DNA of 18,757 bases from an uncultured Lachnospiraceae bacterium. GTDB taxonomy: Bacteria; Bacillota; Clostridia; Lachnospirales; Lachnospiraceae. Positions 1 to 7,619 of the stretch are shown piece after piece; position 1 is the first letter of the stretch, and every line of letters starts with the position of its first letter. The stretch is from the NCBI GenBank assembly GCA_910577655.1, contig CAJTOW010000086.1:1-18757 (forward strand), in the 5' to 3' direction. Under the pieces are notes generated by a model. The model saw nothing but the letters and a program-made list of their open reading frames with translations, was not told the DNA's origin and did no database searches. Made by a program: the position numbers and the translations under genes.

Positions 1-39
1 ACCGAAGGCGTCCCTTGTGGAGATGCCGGGAATGAATTT

Positions 40-171
40 TCAAACACGCTCTAAGGAGTCCCGGTACCGCGCACCGGTGGCTGTCAGATGATAATACTTC
101 CTGGGCGGTCCCTCTGTGGATTCCCGCAGGCAGGTCTCAAAATAATGCTCATTGGTCAGACGCCTGCGGTG
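40..171 (-). pseudogene. PadR-family regulator, C-terminal fragment
   Basis: The minus strand reads a short open stretch ending in TGA at 40-42 that contains RRLTNEHYFET and then STEGPPRKYYHLTATG. This is the end of the winged-helix domain of PadR regulators, in which the wing carries a GPPRKYY.LT..G motif. Upstream in the same frame the reading runs into unrelated sequence and a stop at 217-219, and no helix-turn-helix start is visible. I see only the last third of the domain, so this is a remnant. Family assignment is fairly sure; the exact break point (about 160-175) is not. Confidence 0.6.
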
Positions 172-243
172 TAACGCGAAGTGGAACGTGCAGAGGGCGC
201 AGATAGCAGGTGCTGCTTACTTGAGAATTACTGCAACGCTGTG

Positions 244-1527
244 CTACATCCGCTGGATCGTAAACATTTCACCCAGCAACAGCCAGTTGGCACGGAAAAA
301 ACGCATGAGCTGCCAGTATCCTGCCCCAAAGAGACTGTATTCCCTGATCAGATTAAATTTGGCCTGGAGACTCCGCACGTCCTCAAACCATACCTCATGC
401 TGGATTCCGTACTGCCAGTAGCGGAACCAGGGGGACATGGCGGTCTCATCGAAGCGGATCTCCACGCCGTGGTCTATGGCAAGCTGGATGGCTTCCCTGG
501 TTCCCAGAGTCTGGGCCTGGGTGGTGCCGCGCACATAAGGAAGCGGCCAGTCATAACCGTAGTTGGGAATGCCCAGGATGATTTTCTCCGGCGGAATCTC
601 CGTCAGGGCGTACTCCACCACACGGCGGACCATGTTCAGGGGGGCTACGGCCATGGGAGGGCCATAAGTATACCCCCACTCATAAGTCATCAGCATCACC
701 TTGTTGGCGGCCGCCCCTAAAAGCCGGTAATCCACGCCCTCATACAGAAGCCCAGGCTGGTCACGGGAGGTTTTGGGTGCCAGGGCTACGGTGACGGGAT
801 AGCCAAAGAGATTCATCACCTGGGTGGTAAAGCTGACAAACTCCGCGAATGCCTCCCGGTCAGCCGCCTGAACATACTCAAAATCAATATCCAGGCCGCC
901 GTAGCCCAGCTCCTCCATGGTGCTTCCCAGATTCCAGACCAGCTTCTGCTGCAGGGAACGGCTGCTTACCAGGACACTGACCAGATTGTTGTTGAAATGC
1001 CCATCTGCTCCCAGGGGCGTCAGGGTCAGCACCGGGCGCACGTTCCTCAGTCTCGCCTCACGGATCATCCAGGCCGGATCCAGGGTGGGCGGCACCAGAT
1101 CCCCCTGGGCAGTGAACCCATAGGAAAATATGTTCAGGGCCGTCAGCCAGGGCAGCGTATCCTCCAGAATCTGCTGCTGGATGAAGGGATAGGCGTATCC
1201 GCTGACAAAAAGGGACGGGCGTGTCCCTGGGACTCCCCCGTAATTGCCACTGCAATTCCCATTGTAAGTCCCGCTGTAGGTTCCACTGTAATTCCCACTG
1301 TTAGTTCCGTCAGCCAGCCGGGTCTGGCCCGTGTTCTCCGTACTATTATGGATCCAGGTACCATCCGGTCTTCCATAGCCAGTACTGGGAATAAAAAGAG
1401 CCTGACCAACGGCCAGACGGTAAGGATATTCAATCTGATTGTCATAAAGAAGAGTCTCTACCGGGATCCCTGTCTGGGCGGCAATGCGATCCACATTGTC
1501 CCCTTCCTGCACTACGTAAATCTGCAT
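244..1527 (-). CDS. LysM domain plus glycosyl hydrolase family 18 protein (SleL/YaaH-like)
   Basis: This 427-residue protein probably cleaves peptidoglycan, most likely spore cortex or cell-wall glycan, as SleL/YaaH proteins do. Residues 1-48 form one LysM domain (YVVQEGDNVDRIA ... YPYRLAVGQALFIP). Residues 60-100 are a Gly/Asn/Ser/Thr linker with five 4-residue repeats. Residues 105-427 are a GH18 barrel with the catalytic segment GLDIDFEYV, where E217 is the expected acid. SleL proteins usually carry two LysM domains; this one has a single copy. There is no signal peptide, which is also usual for SleL. I chose ATG 1527 because GGAG lies 9 bases upstream and LysM starts directly there; a longer in-frame reading to 1632 adds nothing recognisable. 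A TATACT at 1560-1565 could be its -10 box, so it may be transcribed apart from the surface-protein gene upstream. Confidence 0.88.
   Translation of the reverse strand: MQIYVVQEGDNVDRIAAQTGIPVETLLYDNQIEYPYRLAVGQALFIPSTGYGRPDGTWIHNSTENTGQTRLADGTNSGNYSGTYSGTYNGNCSGNYGGVPGTRPSLFVSGYAYPFIQQQILEDTLPWLTALNIFSYGFTAQGDLVPPTLDPAWMIREARLRNVRPVLTLTPLGADGHFNNNLVSVLVSSRSLQQKLVWNLGSTMEELGYGGLDIDFEYVQAADREAFAEFVSFTTQVMNLFGYPVTVALAPKTSRDQPGLLYEGVDYRLLGAAANKVMLMTYEWGYTYGPPMAVAPLNMVRRVVEYALTEIPPEKIILGIPNYGYDWPLPYVRGTTQAQTLGTREAIQLAIDHGVEIRFDETAMSPWFRYWQYGIQHEVWFEDVRSLQAKFNLIREYSLFGAGYWQLMRFFRANWLLLGEMFTIQRM
1240..1299 (-). repeat. Five 12-bp tandem units coding a [S/N]G[N/T][Y/C] linker
   Basis: Sixty bases encode SGNY-SGTY-SGTY-NGNC-SGNY between the LysM and GH18 domains. 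The units are related at DNA level, so the number could change by slippage in 4-residue steps without breaking the frame. Confidence 0.75.
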
Positions 1528-1602
1528 ACTTTTATGCTCCGGTTTTCTGCCATTTTCACAGTATATGCAAGAAAGACGGAAAAAAGACAGATTCTCCATA
1601 AA

Positions 1603-1653
1603 TGGGACGGTTCCAAAGCAGCTATACAGCATAACTGTTTCAGAACCGTCCCA
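1603..1653 (-). terminator. Hairpin between surface-protein gene and LysM-GH18 gene
   Basis: A perfect 11-bp inverted repeat (TGGGACGGTTC at 1603-1613, GAACCGTCCCA at 1643-1653) encloses a 29-base loop, 50 bases after the stop of the surface-protein gene. The T-rich side lies on the plus strand (CTATTTATCCCTTATTTTTT), while on the minus strand only ATTTATGG follows. It is thus a weak terminator for the minus-strand gene, or an mRNA-end stabilising hairpin. Confidence 0.45.
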
Positions 1654-1703
1654 CTATTTATCCCTTATTTTTTCTGTTATGACCGTTCAGCTTCCCCAGT
1701 CTC

Positions 1704-3984
1704 CTACTCTACTCTCTGCCCTTTCTCATTGACCCAATAACCATCCGGGGTCTCAGTGTTGGTCAGCAGGGCGCCTTTGTAGCCGTCAGACTCCTGGTTG
1801 AAGTAATACCAGAAGCCGTCGATCTGCTGCCATCCGGTCAGGAGGGCGCCTTTATAGCCGTTGGAAAGAGGATTCAGGTAGTAGACTCTTCCGTCCAGGT
1901 CTGTGAACCAGCCGGTGTTGATGTATCCTTCCTGGTTGAAATGATACCAGTCCATTCTGGTGTTGTACATCAGCTGGAGCCATGTGTTGAAGGGATAGGT
2001 TCCGTCCGGATTCTTATACCACCAGCCGATGGCATCCAGAATCCACTGTCCGGAGCCCTGGCTGCCGGAGCTTGTGCCGCCATCGGACCCACTGTCCGAA
2101 CTGCCGCCGTTCCAGGGCCGGCCAGAACCGTCGTCCGGATCTCCCACAAACACATAATCACTGAACCTGTCTGCCGCGAAGATGATCCTATTCCCGCTCC
2201 TTATGAATTCTACCTTCTCCGGATCACCGTCATCGTGGACATGCCACAGCTCTACAGAGCCGGCCTTCAGTCCGGCCGGAATGGAGATGGTGATGACTAC
2301 CGGAATATCCAATTCGGTAAGATCCTCGGCTTCCTCTGAATCCGCTGCTGTCACCTGGAGTACAAGGTCCAGAGCGATCCGGGTCTTATTGGCTCCTGCC
2401 GGAACCTTCGCCTCTGCTTCGGCACTTCCCCTGGAGACTTTCAAATTGACCGTATCTCCCTTGCCCGCATTGAGAGCGCCGCCTGCCACCTCAACAACCG
2501 GGCTGGCCGGCAGAATGGCTGCCGCCTCGCCATCTACCTCCGGATCCGCCTCCTTAATAAACATCTCCGATGCATACTGGGAGGAGAGCTTCTCCAGGTC
2601 TACCCGGTTGTCTACCAGACTCTTCTTGATTTCCTCCTGGATCACCGGGTTAGGTGCCTCCTCTGTACCGCCTGTATACAAGGTGGCCAGACTGTCTTTC
2701 AACATGGATGCAGTGACATTGGGGTCATCCTTATCCACAGCTCCCAGGATATTTCCCACGGATTTGGACGCTTCCGTTCTGGTGGAGGCTGCCTTGGTGA
2801 CAATGGTCACGGTAGCTGTTTTCCCCTGCTCCCTGCCGTCAATACACAGACTGAACTGCTCTTCACCAATATAGGCCTCGCTGGTAGTATACTCAACCGT
2901 GCAGGTAGCTGCCATGTCATCCACAATGATCTTTGCTTTGCCGCGTTTTGCATCGGATACCCATATATCATGTCTGCTCTTCTTGAGGCGCGGCGTGGCA
3001 CTTGCCACATTGCTGTCGCTGGCAAGGGTCACCTTGAACTTCAGGTTCACAGTCTCTCCCGGCAGCGCCTCTACATCACCACCCACATAATCCACAGAAT
3101 CAACCATCCACATGTCAGGCTTGATCCATTGGCCATTTATATTGGACGGAGTCGCAGCCGCCGGTTCCTCCACCCAGCCGTCCCAGTTCCCATCTGCATC
3201 AAACCGGTACCAGTAACCGTCGATGGGAAGGAATCCGTCCGCCATCCGTTCTCCCTGATACTGGTAGTAATGCCAGACACCCTCATCATCCTCCGGGGCT
3301 GTATATTCTGGTGCCTGTCCCGGTTCCAGAATCTCCTGGATCGTGTCATTTTTCCAACGGACCCACTGGCGGGAGAGCATCCTGCCCTGATTGTCAAATC
3401 CAAACCATTTCACATCAGATGCACTGGGGACCTTTAACTCCTTCCCAACCATAATCCTGCCCAGACTATAGTCGGGAGTGACACCCGCGTCCACATTATA
3501 CCGTCCGTCACTGGTATCTTCCTTCTCAAAATTATACCAGCTGGTCTCCAGATCACAGTCCACGCCGCAGGAGTCATCATGCACATGCAGGGTTCCTTCG
3601 TCGTCATCATTCAGAAGCATCCACTGCATGGCCTGGGCCAGCTTTCCGCCGGGATAGGCATAGTAGGCGGGCGTAATCTCCCCCTCCGTACTGTCCCCTT
3701 CAAGAATGCTGTCCAGCTTCGGGTCCCGGACCAGCTGATTCTCATACATCCGGCCATCCTCATCAAAGCCGTACCAGGTTTTCTCCCGTTCCATGTACCA
3801 GTACTCGTCTTTTCTCAGCTTCCCGTTCCCTTTACGGAAATACCAGTCGTCACCGTCCAGGTACCATCCTCTTTTTACCCCCCCCCGTGTCTTCGGACAC
3901 GTCGGCCAGGGCCGGGATGGACATGTTAGTGCCCACCATGGCAACAATCAGGGTTGTTGCCGCATACTGCCTGAATTTTCTCAT
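1704..3984 (-). pseudogene. Secreted surface protein with choline/glucan-binding-type repeats, frameshifted in a G9 run
   Basis: Translation should start at ATG 3984, with AGGAGG 8 bases upstream. It gives a signal peptide (MRKFRQYAATTLIVAMVGTN, cleavage likely after SIPALA at residue 27) and then EDTGGG, where the frame is lost in nine Gs at 3878-3886. The rest is open from there to TAG at 1704. Removing one G gives a continuous 759-residue protein. Residues about 39-85 and 230-275 have aromatic repeats of the cell-wall-binding type (GWYLDGDDWYF, WYGFDEDGRMYEN, YWYRFDADGNWDGW). The middle has beta-rich segments ending in ELWHVHDDGDPEKVEFI...FSDYVFVGD, a pattern seen in clostridial surface proteins. 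After a Gly/Ser linker, residues 645-759 hold more repeats (GWFTDLDGRVYYLNP, GFWYYFNQESDGYKG). It probably binds the outer cell wall; no catalytic domain is recognisable. Marked broken as read, but it may be phase-variable or a sequencing error. Confidence 0.8.
3878..3886 (-). repeat. Homopolymer of nine Gs (minus strand) at the frameshift
   Basis: The run lies eight codons after the predicted signal-peptidase site. With 9 Gs the signal peptide is joined to a short out-of-frame tail. With 8 or 11 Gs it is joined to the 724-residue body. This is the length and placement typical of a slippage switch. Confidence 0.85.
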
Positions 3985-4023
3985 TCTGGCGTCCTCCTTT
4001 TTGTTTGTGCCCTGAAAATGCAC

Positions 4024-4075
4024 AAAAACCGGACACAGCCGCCCAGACCGGGCAGACAGTCTTAATACGGTTTTT
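4024..4075 (-). other. Structured 5' leader of the surface-protein gene
   Basis: On the minus strand AAAAACCG (4075-4068) pairs perfectly with CGGTTTTT (4031-4024), enclosing a GC-rich inner region with a GCCC/GGGC stem. The descending arm ends in five Ts, so the whole resembles an attenuator. A second small stem (TGTGC/GCACA) follows just before the ribosome site. No known riboswitch class was recognised. Confidence 0.4.
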
Positions 4076-4126
4076 CGGAATTCCCAAGGCATGATATTGA
4101 GTCCCCCGGAGAGTTCTCATTTAATA

Positions 4127-4155
4127 AGTTTATATCAAATTATATGGAAAATCAA
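4127..4155 (-). promoter_or_regulatory. Possible promoter of the surface-protein gene
   Basis: Minus strand TTGATT (4155-4150), a 17-base spacer and TAAACT (4132-4127) fit a housekeeping promoter. A TATAAT at 4144-4139 overlaps the spacer as an alternative -10 box. The start would give a leader of about 135 bases carrying the hairpin described above. Confidence 0.4.
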
Positions 4156-4186
4156 GGAATATTGAAATTGAATCAGAATACAGAGT

Positions 4187-4442
4187 AACAGTTGGGCGCA
4201 CTTACTGTTCACGGGGGTGATGTTCCAGAGCTGGTATCCGCCGGTCTCAAAAACAACCTGGCCGTGAATAGTAACTAACAGTTCAGACAGGAAGATAGCC
4301 CGTCTGAACTGTTACGATACAGATACCCGGTCAGGTAGGTCTGCGCGTGTCCCGGGGGATGCCTTCGGTGTACCGCGCCGACCGTATGAAAACGTAATGG
4401 CCGCAGGTCTCCGGCCCATCGCGAAGCGATTCTAAATGACTG
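4187..4442. other. Non-coding stretch with nested inverted repeats
   Basis: I see no gene here. The stretch contains a perfect 13-bp inverted repeat (TAACAGTTCAGAC 4276-4288 with its complement 4302-4314). A larger, nearly matching pair is CTTACTGTTCAC (4201-4212) with GTGAATAGTAAC (4264-4275). There is also a third related half-arm (GTAACAGTT near 4190) and a small ATCGC/GCGAT stem before the end of ttdB. The arms share the core AACAGT/ACTGTT, so they could pair in several ways. It lies after ttdB and upstream of the surface-protein gene, and may be a terminator complex, a structured RNA or a dispersed repeat unit. Confidence 0.55.
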
Positions 4443-4457
4443 GATGCCATTTACCCC

Positions 4458-5084
4458 CTACTTTATAAAGCTTACCTGCTTACAGATCTTCTCAATGGCC
4501 TTCTCTTTCCGCTCATTGAAGATCACCTTGTTCTCCTCAAAAAGATTGCGGCCTTCTGTGTCTATGGATACGATCAGGGGGCCGAACTCCTTCACACGGC
4601 AGTGCCACAGAGTCTCCGGCATCCCCAAATCCTTCCACTGGGCATCCACAATCTCCTCCACCTCCGTGGCCGCCACCACTGCATTGCCTGCCGGAAAGAC
4701 ACAGTGTATGGCCTTATACTGTTTGCAGGCGTACTCTGTGTTGGCCCCCATGCCTCCCTTGCCAATGATGATCCTGACTCCGGTCTGCTCCACGAACTCC
4801 TTCTCGAATTTCTCCATGCGCATGCTGGTAGTAGGCCCTACGGACACCATCTCGAACCGGTCCTCCCCCAAGGGCCGGATGATGGGGCCTGCATGGAAGA
4901 TGGCGGCGTCCCGTACCACCACCGGAAGCTTTCTTCCCCCTTCCACCAGACGCCGGTGGGCCACATCCCGGCAGGTGGTCATACTGCCGTTTAAATAAAT
5001 TATATCACCGATGTGAATGTCTGCCAGATCCCCAGCAGACACCGGTGTGGTCAAAATCTTCTTTCCGTCTTTGATTTCCAGCAT
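4458..5084 (-). CDS. ttdB: L(+)-tartrate dehydratase, beta subunit
   Basis: With TtdA this 208-residue subunit dehydrates L-tartrate to oxaloacetate in the cytoplasm. The sequence follows E. coli TtdB closely along its length: KILTTP near the start, GDIIYLNG, CRDVAHRRL, IFHAGPI, SVGPTTSMRME, IIGKGGMG, FPAGNAVVAA, LGMPETLW, KEFGPLIVSIDT. The TSMRM segment separates it from class I fumarase beta subunits, which have TSGRM there, so I prefer tartrate over fumarate. It is slightly longer than the E. coli protein (201) at the N terminus. Its ATG overlaps the ttdA stop by one base (TAATG), which suggests translational coupling. No canonical terminator follows, only the inverted repeats downstream. 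Confidence 0.9.
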   Translation of the reverse strand: MLEIKDGKKILTTPVSAGDLADIHIGDIIYLNGSMTTCRDVAHRRLVEGGRKLPVVVRDAAIFHAGPIIRPLGEDRFEMVSVGPTTSMRMEKFEKEFVEQTGVRIIIGKGGMGANTEYACKQYKAIHCVFPAGNAVVAATEVEEIVDAQWKDLGMPETLWHCRVKEFGPLIVSIDTEGRNLFEENKVIFNERKEKAIEKICKQVSFIK

Positions 5085-5983
5085 TATAAAGTCACCCCCG
5101 TATGTGTGGTAATGGTATAGTTGAGATCCTTGTCAAACACAATATGCCCCCGTCGGTGGGACCAGCATCCCACGTTAACCGCCACGCCGATGGTGGATGG
5201 GTGTCTGGCTGTATTTTCAATGTGGACACCCATGACAGAATATTTTCCGCCCATACCCTGGGGACCCAGGCCGATGGCATTGATGCCCTCCTCCAGAAGC
5301 TTCTCCATAAGAGCTGCACGCTCATTTTCATTGTGGCTCCCCAGAGGCCGCATCAGGGCTTTCTTAGACAAGAGGGCCGCGGTCTCCACAGAGGTGGCCA
5401 CTCCTACTCCCACCAGAAGGGGCGGACAGGCGTTAAGTCCATATGAGGTCATTACATCCATGACAAACCGGGTGATTCCTTCGTAGCCGGCCCCCGGCAT
5501 CAGAACCATGGCTTTGCCCGGAAGGGTACAGCCGCCCCCTGCCATATAGGTGTAGATCTCGCAACGGTCACTGTCCGGGACAATATCCCAGAATACGGTA
5601 GGCGTCCCCTTGCCCACGTTTTTTCCTGTATTGTACTCGTCAAAGGTCTCCACACTGTTGTGACGCAGGGGCGCCTCGAAGGTAGCCTTTACCACGGCTT
5701 CCTTTAGCAGTGCCTCCAGCTTCCCCATCAGGGGAAACCGGACTCCACATTTCACCCAGAATTGCAGGACCCCTGTGTCCTGACAGCTGGGCCGGTTCAG
5801 CTCTCTGGCCAGCTGCTGGTTACGCTTCATGGTGGCGTAGATCACCCTGGACAGCGGGCTGTCCTCCTGCTCTGCCAGTTCATCCAGTCTGGCAATGATG
5901 TCATCCGGCAGCACCTTCCCCACATGGGATATAAAATTCGCCATATAGGTAGTAAGCTGCTCTGTCTGTGCTTTCTTGTCCAT
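5084..5983 (-). CDS. ttdA: L(+)-tartrate dehydratase, iron-sulfur alpha subunit
   Basis: This 299-residue subunit carries the oxygen-sensitive [4Fe-4S] cluster. The three expected cluster cysteines are visible: C67 in RPSCQDTG, C186 in NACPP and C273 in VGCWSHRRG. Other conserved blocks are APLRHNSVE, NTGKNVG, YMAGGGCTLPG, GVGVATSVETAALLSKKA, GIGPQG-like GLGPQGMGG and HIENTARHPSTIGVA, all as in TtdA. Length is near the E. coli protein (303). The start is set by AGGAGG 7 bases upstream of ATG 5983. It is the second gene of the transporter-ttdA-ttdB operon, 58 bases after the transporter. A closely related fumarase or other hydroxy-acid dehydratase cannot be fully excluded from sequence alone. 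Confidence 0.9.
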   Translation of the reverse strand: MDKKAQTEQLTTYMANFISHVGKVLPDDIIARLDELAEQEDSPLSRVIYATMKRNQQLARELNRPSCQDTGVLQFWVKCGVRFPLMGKLEALLKEAVVKATFEAPLRHNSVETFDEYNTGKNVGKGTPTVFWDIVPDSDRCEIYTYMAGGGCTLPGKAMVLMPGAGYEGITRFVMDVMTSYGLNACPPLLVGVGVATSVETAALLSKKALMRPLGSHNENERAALMEKLLEEGINAIGLGPQGMGGKYSVMGVHIENTARHPSTIGVAVNVGCWSHRRGHIVFDKDLNYTITTHTGVTL

Positions 5984-6041
5984 TGTTTGCCTCCTTATTT
6001 TGTTAATAGACTCCCAGCTTATCTATTCGATTCAGTCACAC

Positions 6042-7307
6042 CTATGGAAAGAACGGAAATGCAACTGGAAGAATCATCATACTGACTGCTGTTGCAATCA
6101 CAATCAGCGGGGAGCCTGCTTTCACATAATCTGTGAACCTATATCCTCCTGCTCCCACTACCATGGTGTTGGCCGGCATGCCGATAGGAGTCGCGTATGC
6201 GCAGGAGCCACCGATGACGCAGGCCATCAGCACTGCCCTGGGATCTGCCCCCATTCTCTGAGCGATGGACAGACAGATGGGCACCATCAGGGCTGTGGTT
6301 GCTGTGTTGGACATAAAGTTTGTCAGCAAACAGCACAGAATAAACACCATGAAGGTCAGCAGGTATGGGGACGGCGTCTCCCCAAGGGCACTGATCACCC
6401 TATTGGCAATCTCCTCCCCTGCTCCTGTCTTCTGCAGGGCCGATGCCAGGGACAAAGTTCCACCAAACAGAAAAATGGTTTTTAAGTCAATGGATTTCAG
6501 AGCGTCTTTCTCGGAAATGACTCCGGTCATAATCAGAACCAGGGCTCCGATACATCCCGAAATATTCAGCTTGATACCGATCTTGTCCTCAAAGATCATA
6601 GCCAATAGAGTCAGGGCCAGAACCACCAGGGAGGTCCACTGTTTCCAGACCGGCACATCCTGAAAATCCTTTCCCGCGTCAAACGCCCCGTCATCCTGCA
6701 CATCATGGCTAGGGAGCAGCCGATAACCGATGGTTGCATAGAACAAAATGCCTACAGCCAAAATTGGCAGTCCGATAATTGCATATTCAAAGAAGCTGAA
6801 TTTCAGTTCCAGTTCCTCCAGGGCACTCTGGGCAATCATATTGCCAGGTGCGCCGATCAGAGAAAGATTGCCTCCCATAGCTGCCGCGAATACCAGAGGC
6901 ATCAGAAGACGGGACCGTTTGTAACCGGATTTGGCAGCGATTCCGATGACTACAGGAATCAGGACTGCCGCTGTACCCGTGTTGGACAGCACACCGCTCA
7001 TCAGACCTACGATGACCATGATGGCTATGATCAGCATTTTCTCCGTTTTGGCAAACCGGGTGACGATTCCGCCGATCCTATTGGCCATCCCCGTTTCAAA
7101 CAAGGCACCGCCGACAATAAACATGGCTACAAACAAAATTACATTGCTGTCCACGAAACCGGCGAAAGCAGATTTGGTATCCAACACGCCTGTCACAACC
7201 AGACCGATACACACAATCATGGAAGTAACTCCCAGTGGTATCTTCTCCAGGACAAACATTACCACCGCAAACAAAAGAAATAATAATGTAATGGTTGATG
7301 GACTCAT
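6042..7307 (-). CDS. DASS/SLC13-family dicarboxylate transporter, probably for tartrate
   Basis: This 421-residue inner-membrane protein has about eleven hydrophobic segments in two related halves, each ending in a family signature: SNTGTAAVLIPVVIGIA in the first half and NFMSNTATTALMVPICLSIA in the second. The SNT triplets bind cation and carboxylate in this family. It is somewhat shorter than E. coli TtdT/CitT (about 490). The ATG at 7307 is preferred over one 15 bases earlier because GGAGGGG sits 6 bases upstream of it and overlaps the earlier start. As first gene of an operon with ttdAB, and divergent from a LysR gene, it most likely imports tartrate, perhaps in exchange for succinate as in E. 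coli. The exact substrate and coupling ion are inferred. Confidence 0.82.
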   Translation of the reverse strand: MSPSTITLLFLLFAVVMFVLEKIPLGVTSMIVCIGLVVTGVLDTKSAFAGFVDSNVILFVAMFIVGGALFETGMANRIGGIVTRFAKTEKMLIIAIMVIVGLMSGVLSNTGTAAVLIPVVIGIAAKSGYKRSRLLMPLVFAAAMGGNLSLIGAPGNMIAQSALEELELKFSFFEYAIIGLPILAVGILFYATIGYRLLPSHDVQDDGAFDAGKDFQDVPVWKQWTSLVVLALTLLAMIFEDKIGIKLNISGCIGALVLIMTGVISEKDALKSIDLKTIFLFGGTLSLASALQKTGAGEEIANRVISALGETPSPYLLTFMVFILCCLLTNFMSNTATTALMVPICLSIAQRMGADPRAVLMACVIGGSCAYATPIGMPANTMVVGAGGYRFTDYVKAGSPLIVIATAVSMMILPVAFPFFP

Positions 7308-7378
7308 TTGTTTCCCCTCCATTTTCTCAGGAAGTCCAGGACTCCCATTTATAAGTATCTATTGGGTTAAACATCTGA

Positions 7379-7402
7379 GTAATAAGGCGGCCGTTTTATT
7401 AC
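7379..7402. promoter_or_regulatory. 24-bp near-perfect palindrome in the divergent intergenic region
   Basis: GTAATAAGGC-GGCC-GTTTTATTAC pairs at 10 of 12 positions. The two exceptions are G opposite T, so an RNA copy could pair fully through G-U. It lies just downstream of the predicted transporter start, in its leader. It may be an operator for a repressor or a leader hairpin. Confidence 0.45.
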
Positions 7403-7419
7403 TGTGTTGCTGTGATTTC

Positions 7420-7455
7420 ATTATAACAGCGACTGCAATCTTTGTATATTCACAA
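7420..7455 (-). promoter_or_regulatory. Promoter of the tartrate operon with possible LysR site
   Basis: A perfect TATAAT (7425-7420) has no good -35 box, which is typical of an activator-dependent promoter. Where the -35 should be there is a partial dyad TTGTGAATATACAA (7455-7442) that contains a T-N11-A motif as used by LysR proteins. The promoter box is well supported; the regulator site is inference. Confidence 0.45.
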
Positions 7456-7524
7456 AAAATAATACCCTCATAAAAAACTCTTGGGCTGTTTTGCACAATT
7501 GTTGTCTGCCAGCATCCAAAAATA

Positions 7525-7533
7525 TGGTAAACT
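7525..7533 (+). promoter_or_regulatory. Possible extended -10 box of the LysR gene
   Basis: TGGTAAACT has the TGN extension before TAAACT; no clear -35 box is found at 16-18 bases. It would start a leader of roughly 80 bases before the LysR ATG. Confidence 0.3.
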
Positions 7534-7619
7534 ATTTTTTAAAAAGGAACCGCAAAAAAGCATCCGGAATAGACACCCGGAAAACAAACATATCTATATT
7601 GATCAGGAGGCAATCCATT

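Noticed and set aside
181..720. Open frame of 179 codons on the plus strand
   Set aside because: It lies antisense inside the LysM-GH18 gene, has no ribosome site or recognisable domain, and reflects codon bias of the real gene.
997..1740. Open frame of 247 codons on the plus strand
   Set aside because: It is antisense to the LysM-GH18 gene and runs through the hairpin; low-complexity translation and no start signal.
2182..2874. Open frame of 230 codons on the plus strand within the surface-protein gene
   Set aside because: Serine/threonine-rich shadow of the opposite strand with no domain or ribosome site.
4024..4075. Cyclic-di-GMP or other known riboswitch
   Set aside because: The conserved loop sequences of the classes I know are not present.
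4133..4280. Minus-strand reading containing HGQVVFETGGYQLWNITPVN
   Set aside because: It looks protein-like, but no start codon or ribosome site precedes it and it coincides with the inverted-repeat region, so I treat it as non-coding.
1..4369. Inverted 14-base match (1-14 versus 4356-4369, one mismatch) as a sign of element ends
   Set aside because: The match does not extend further on either side, and one such match is expected by chance or from a shared short GC-rich motif.
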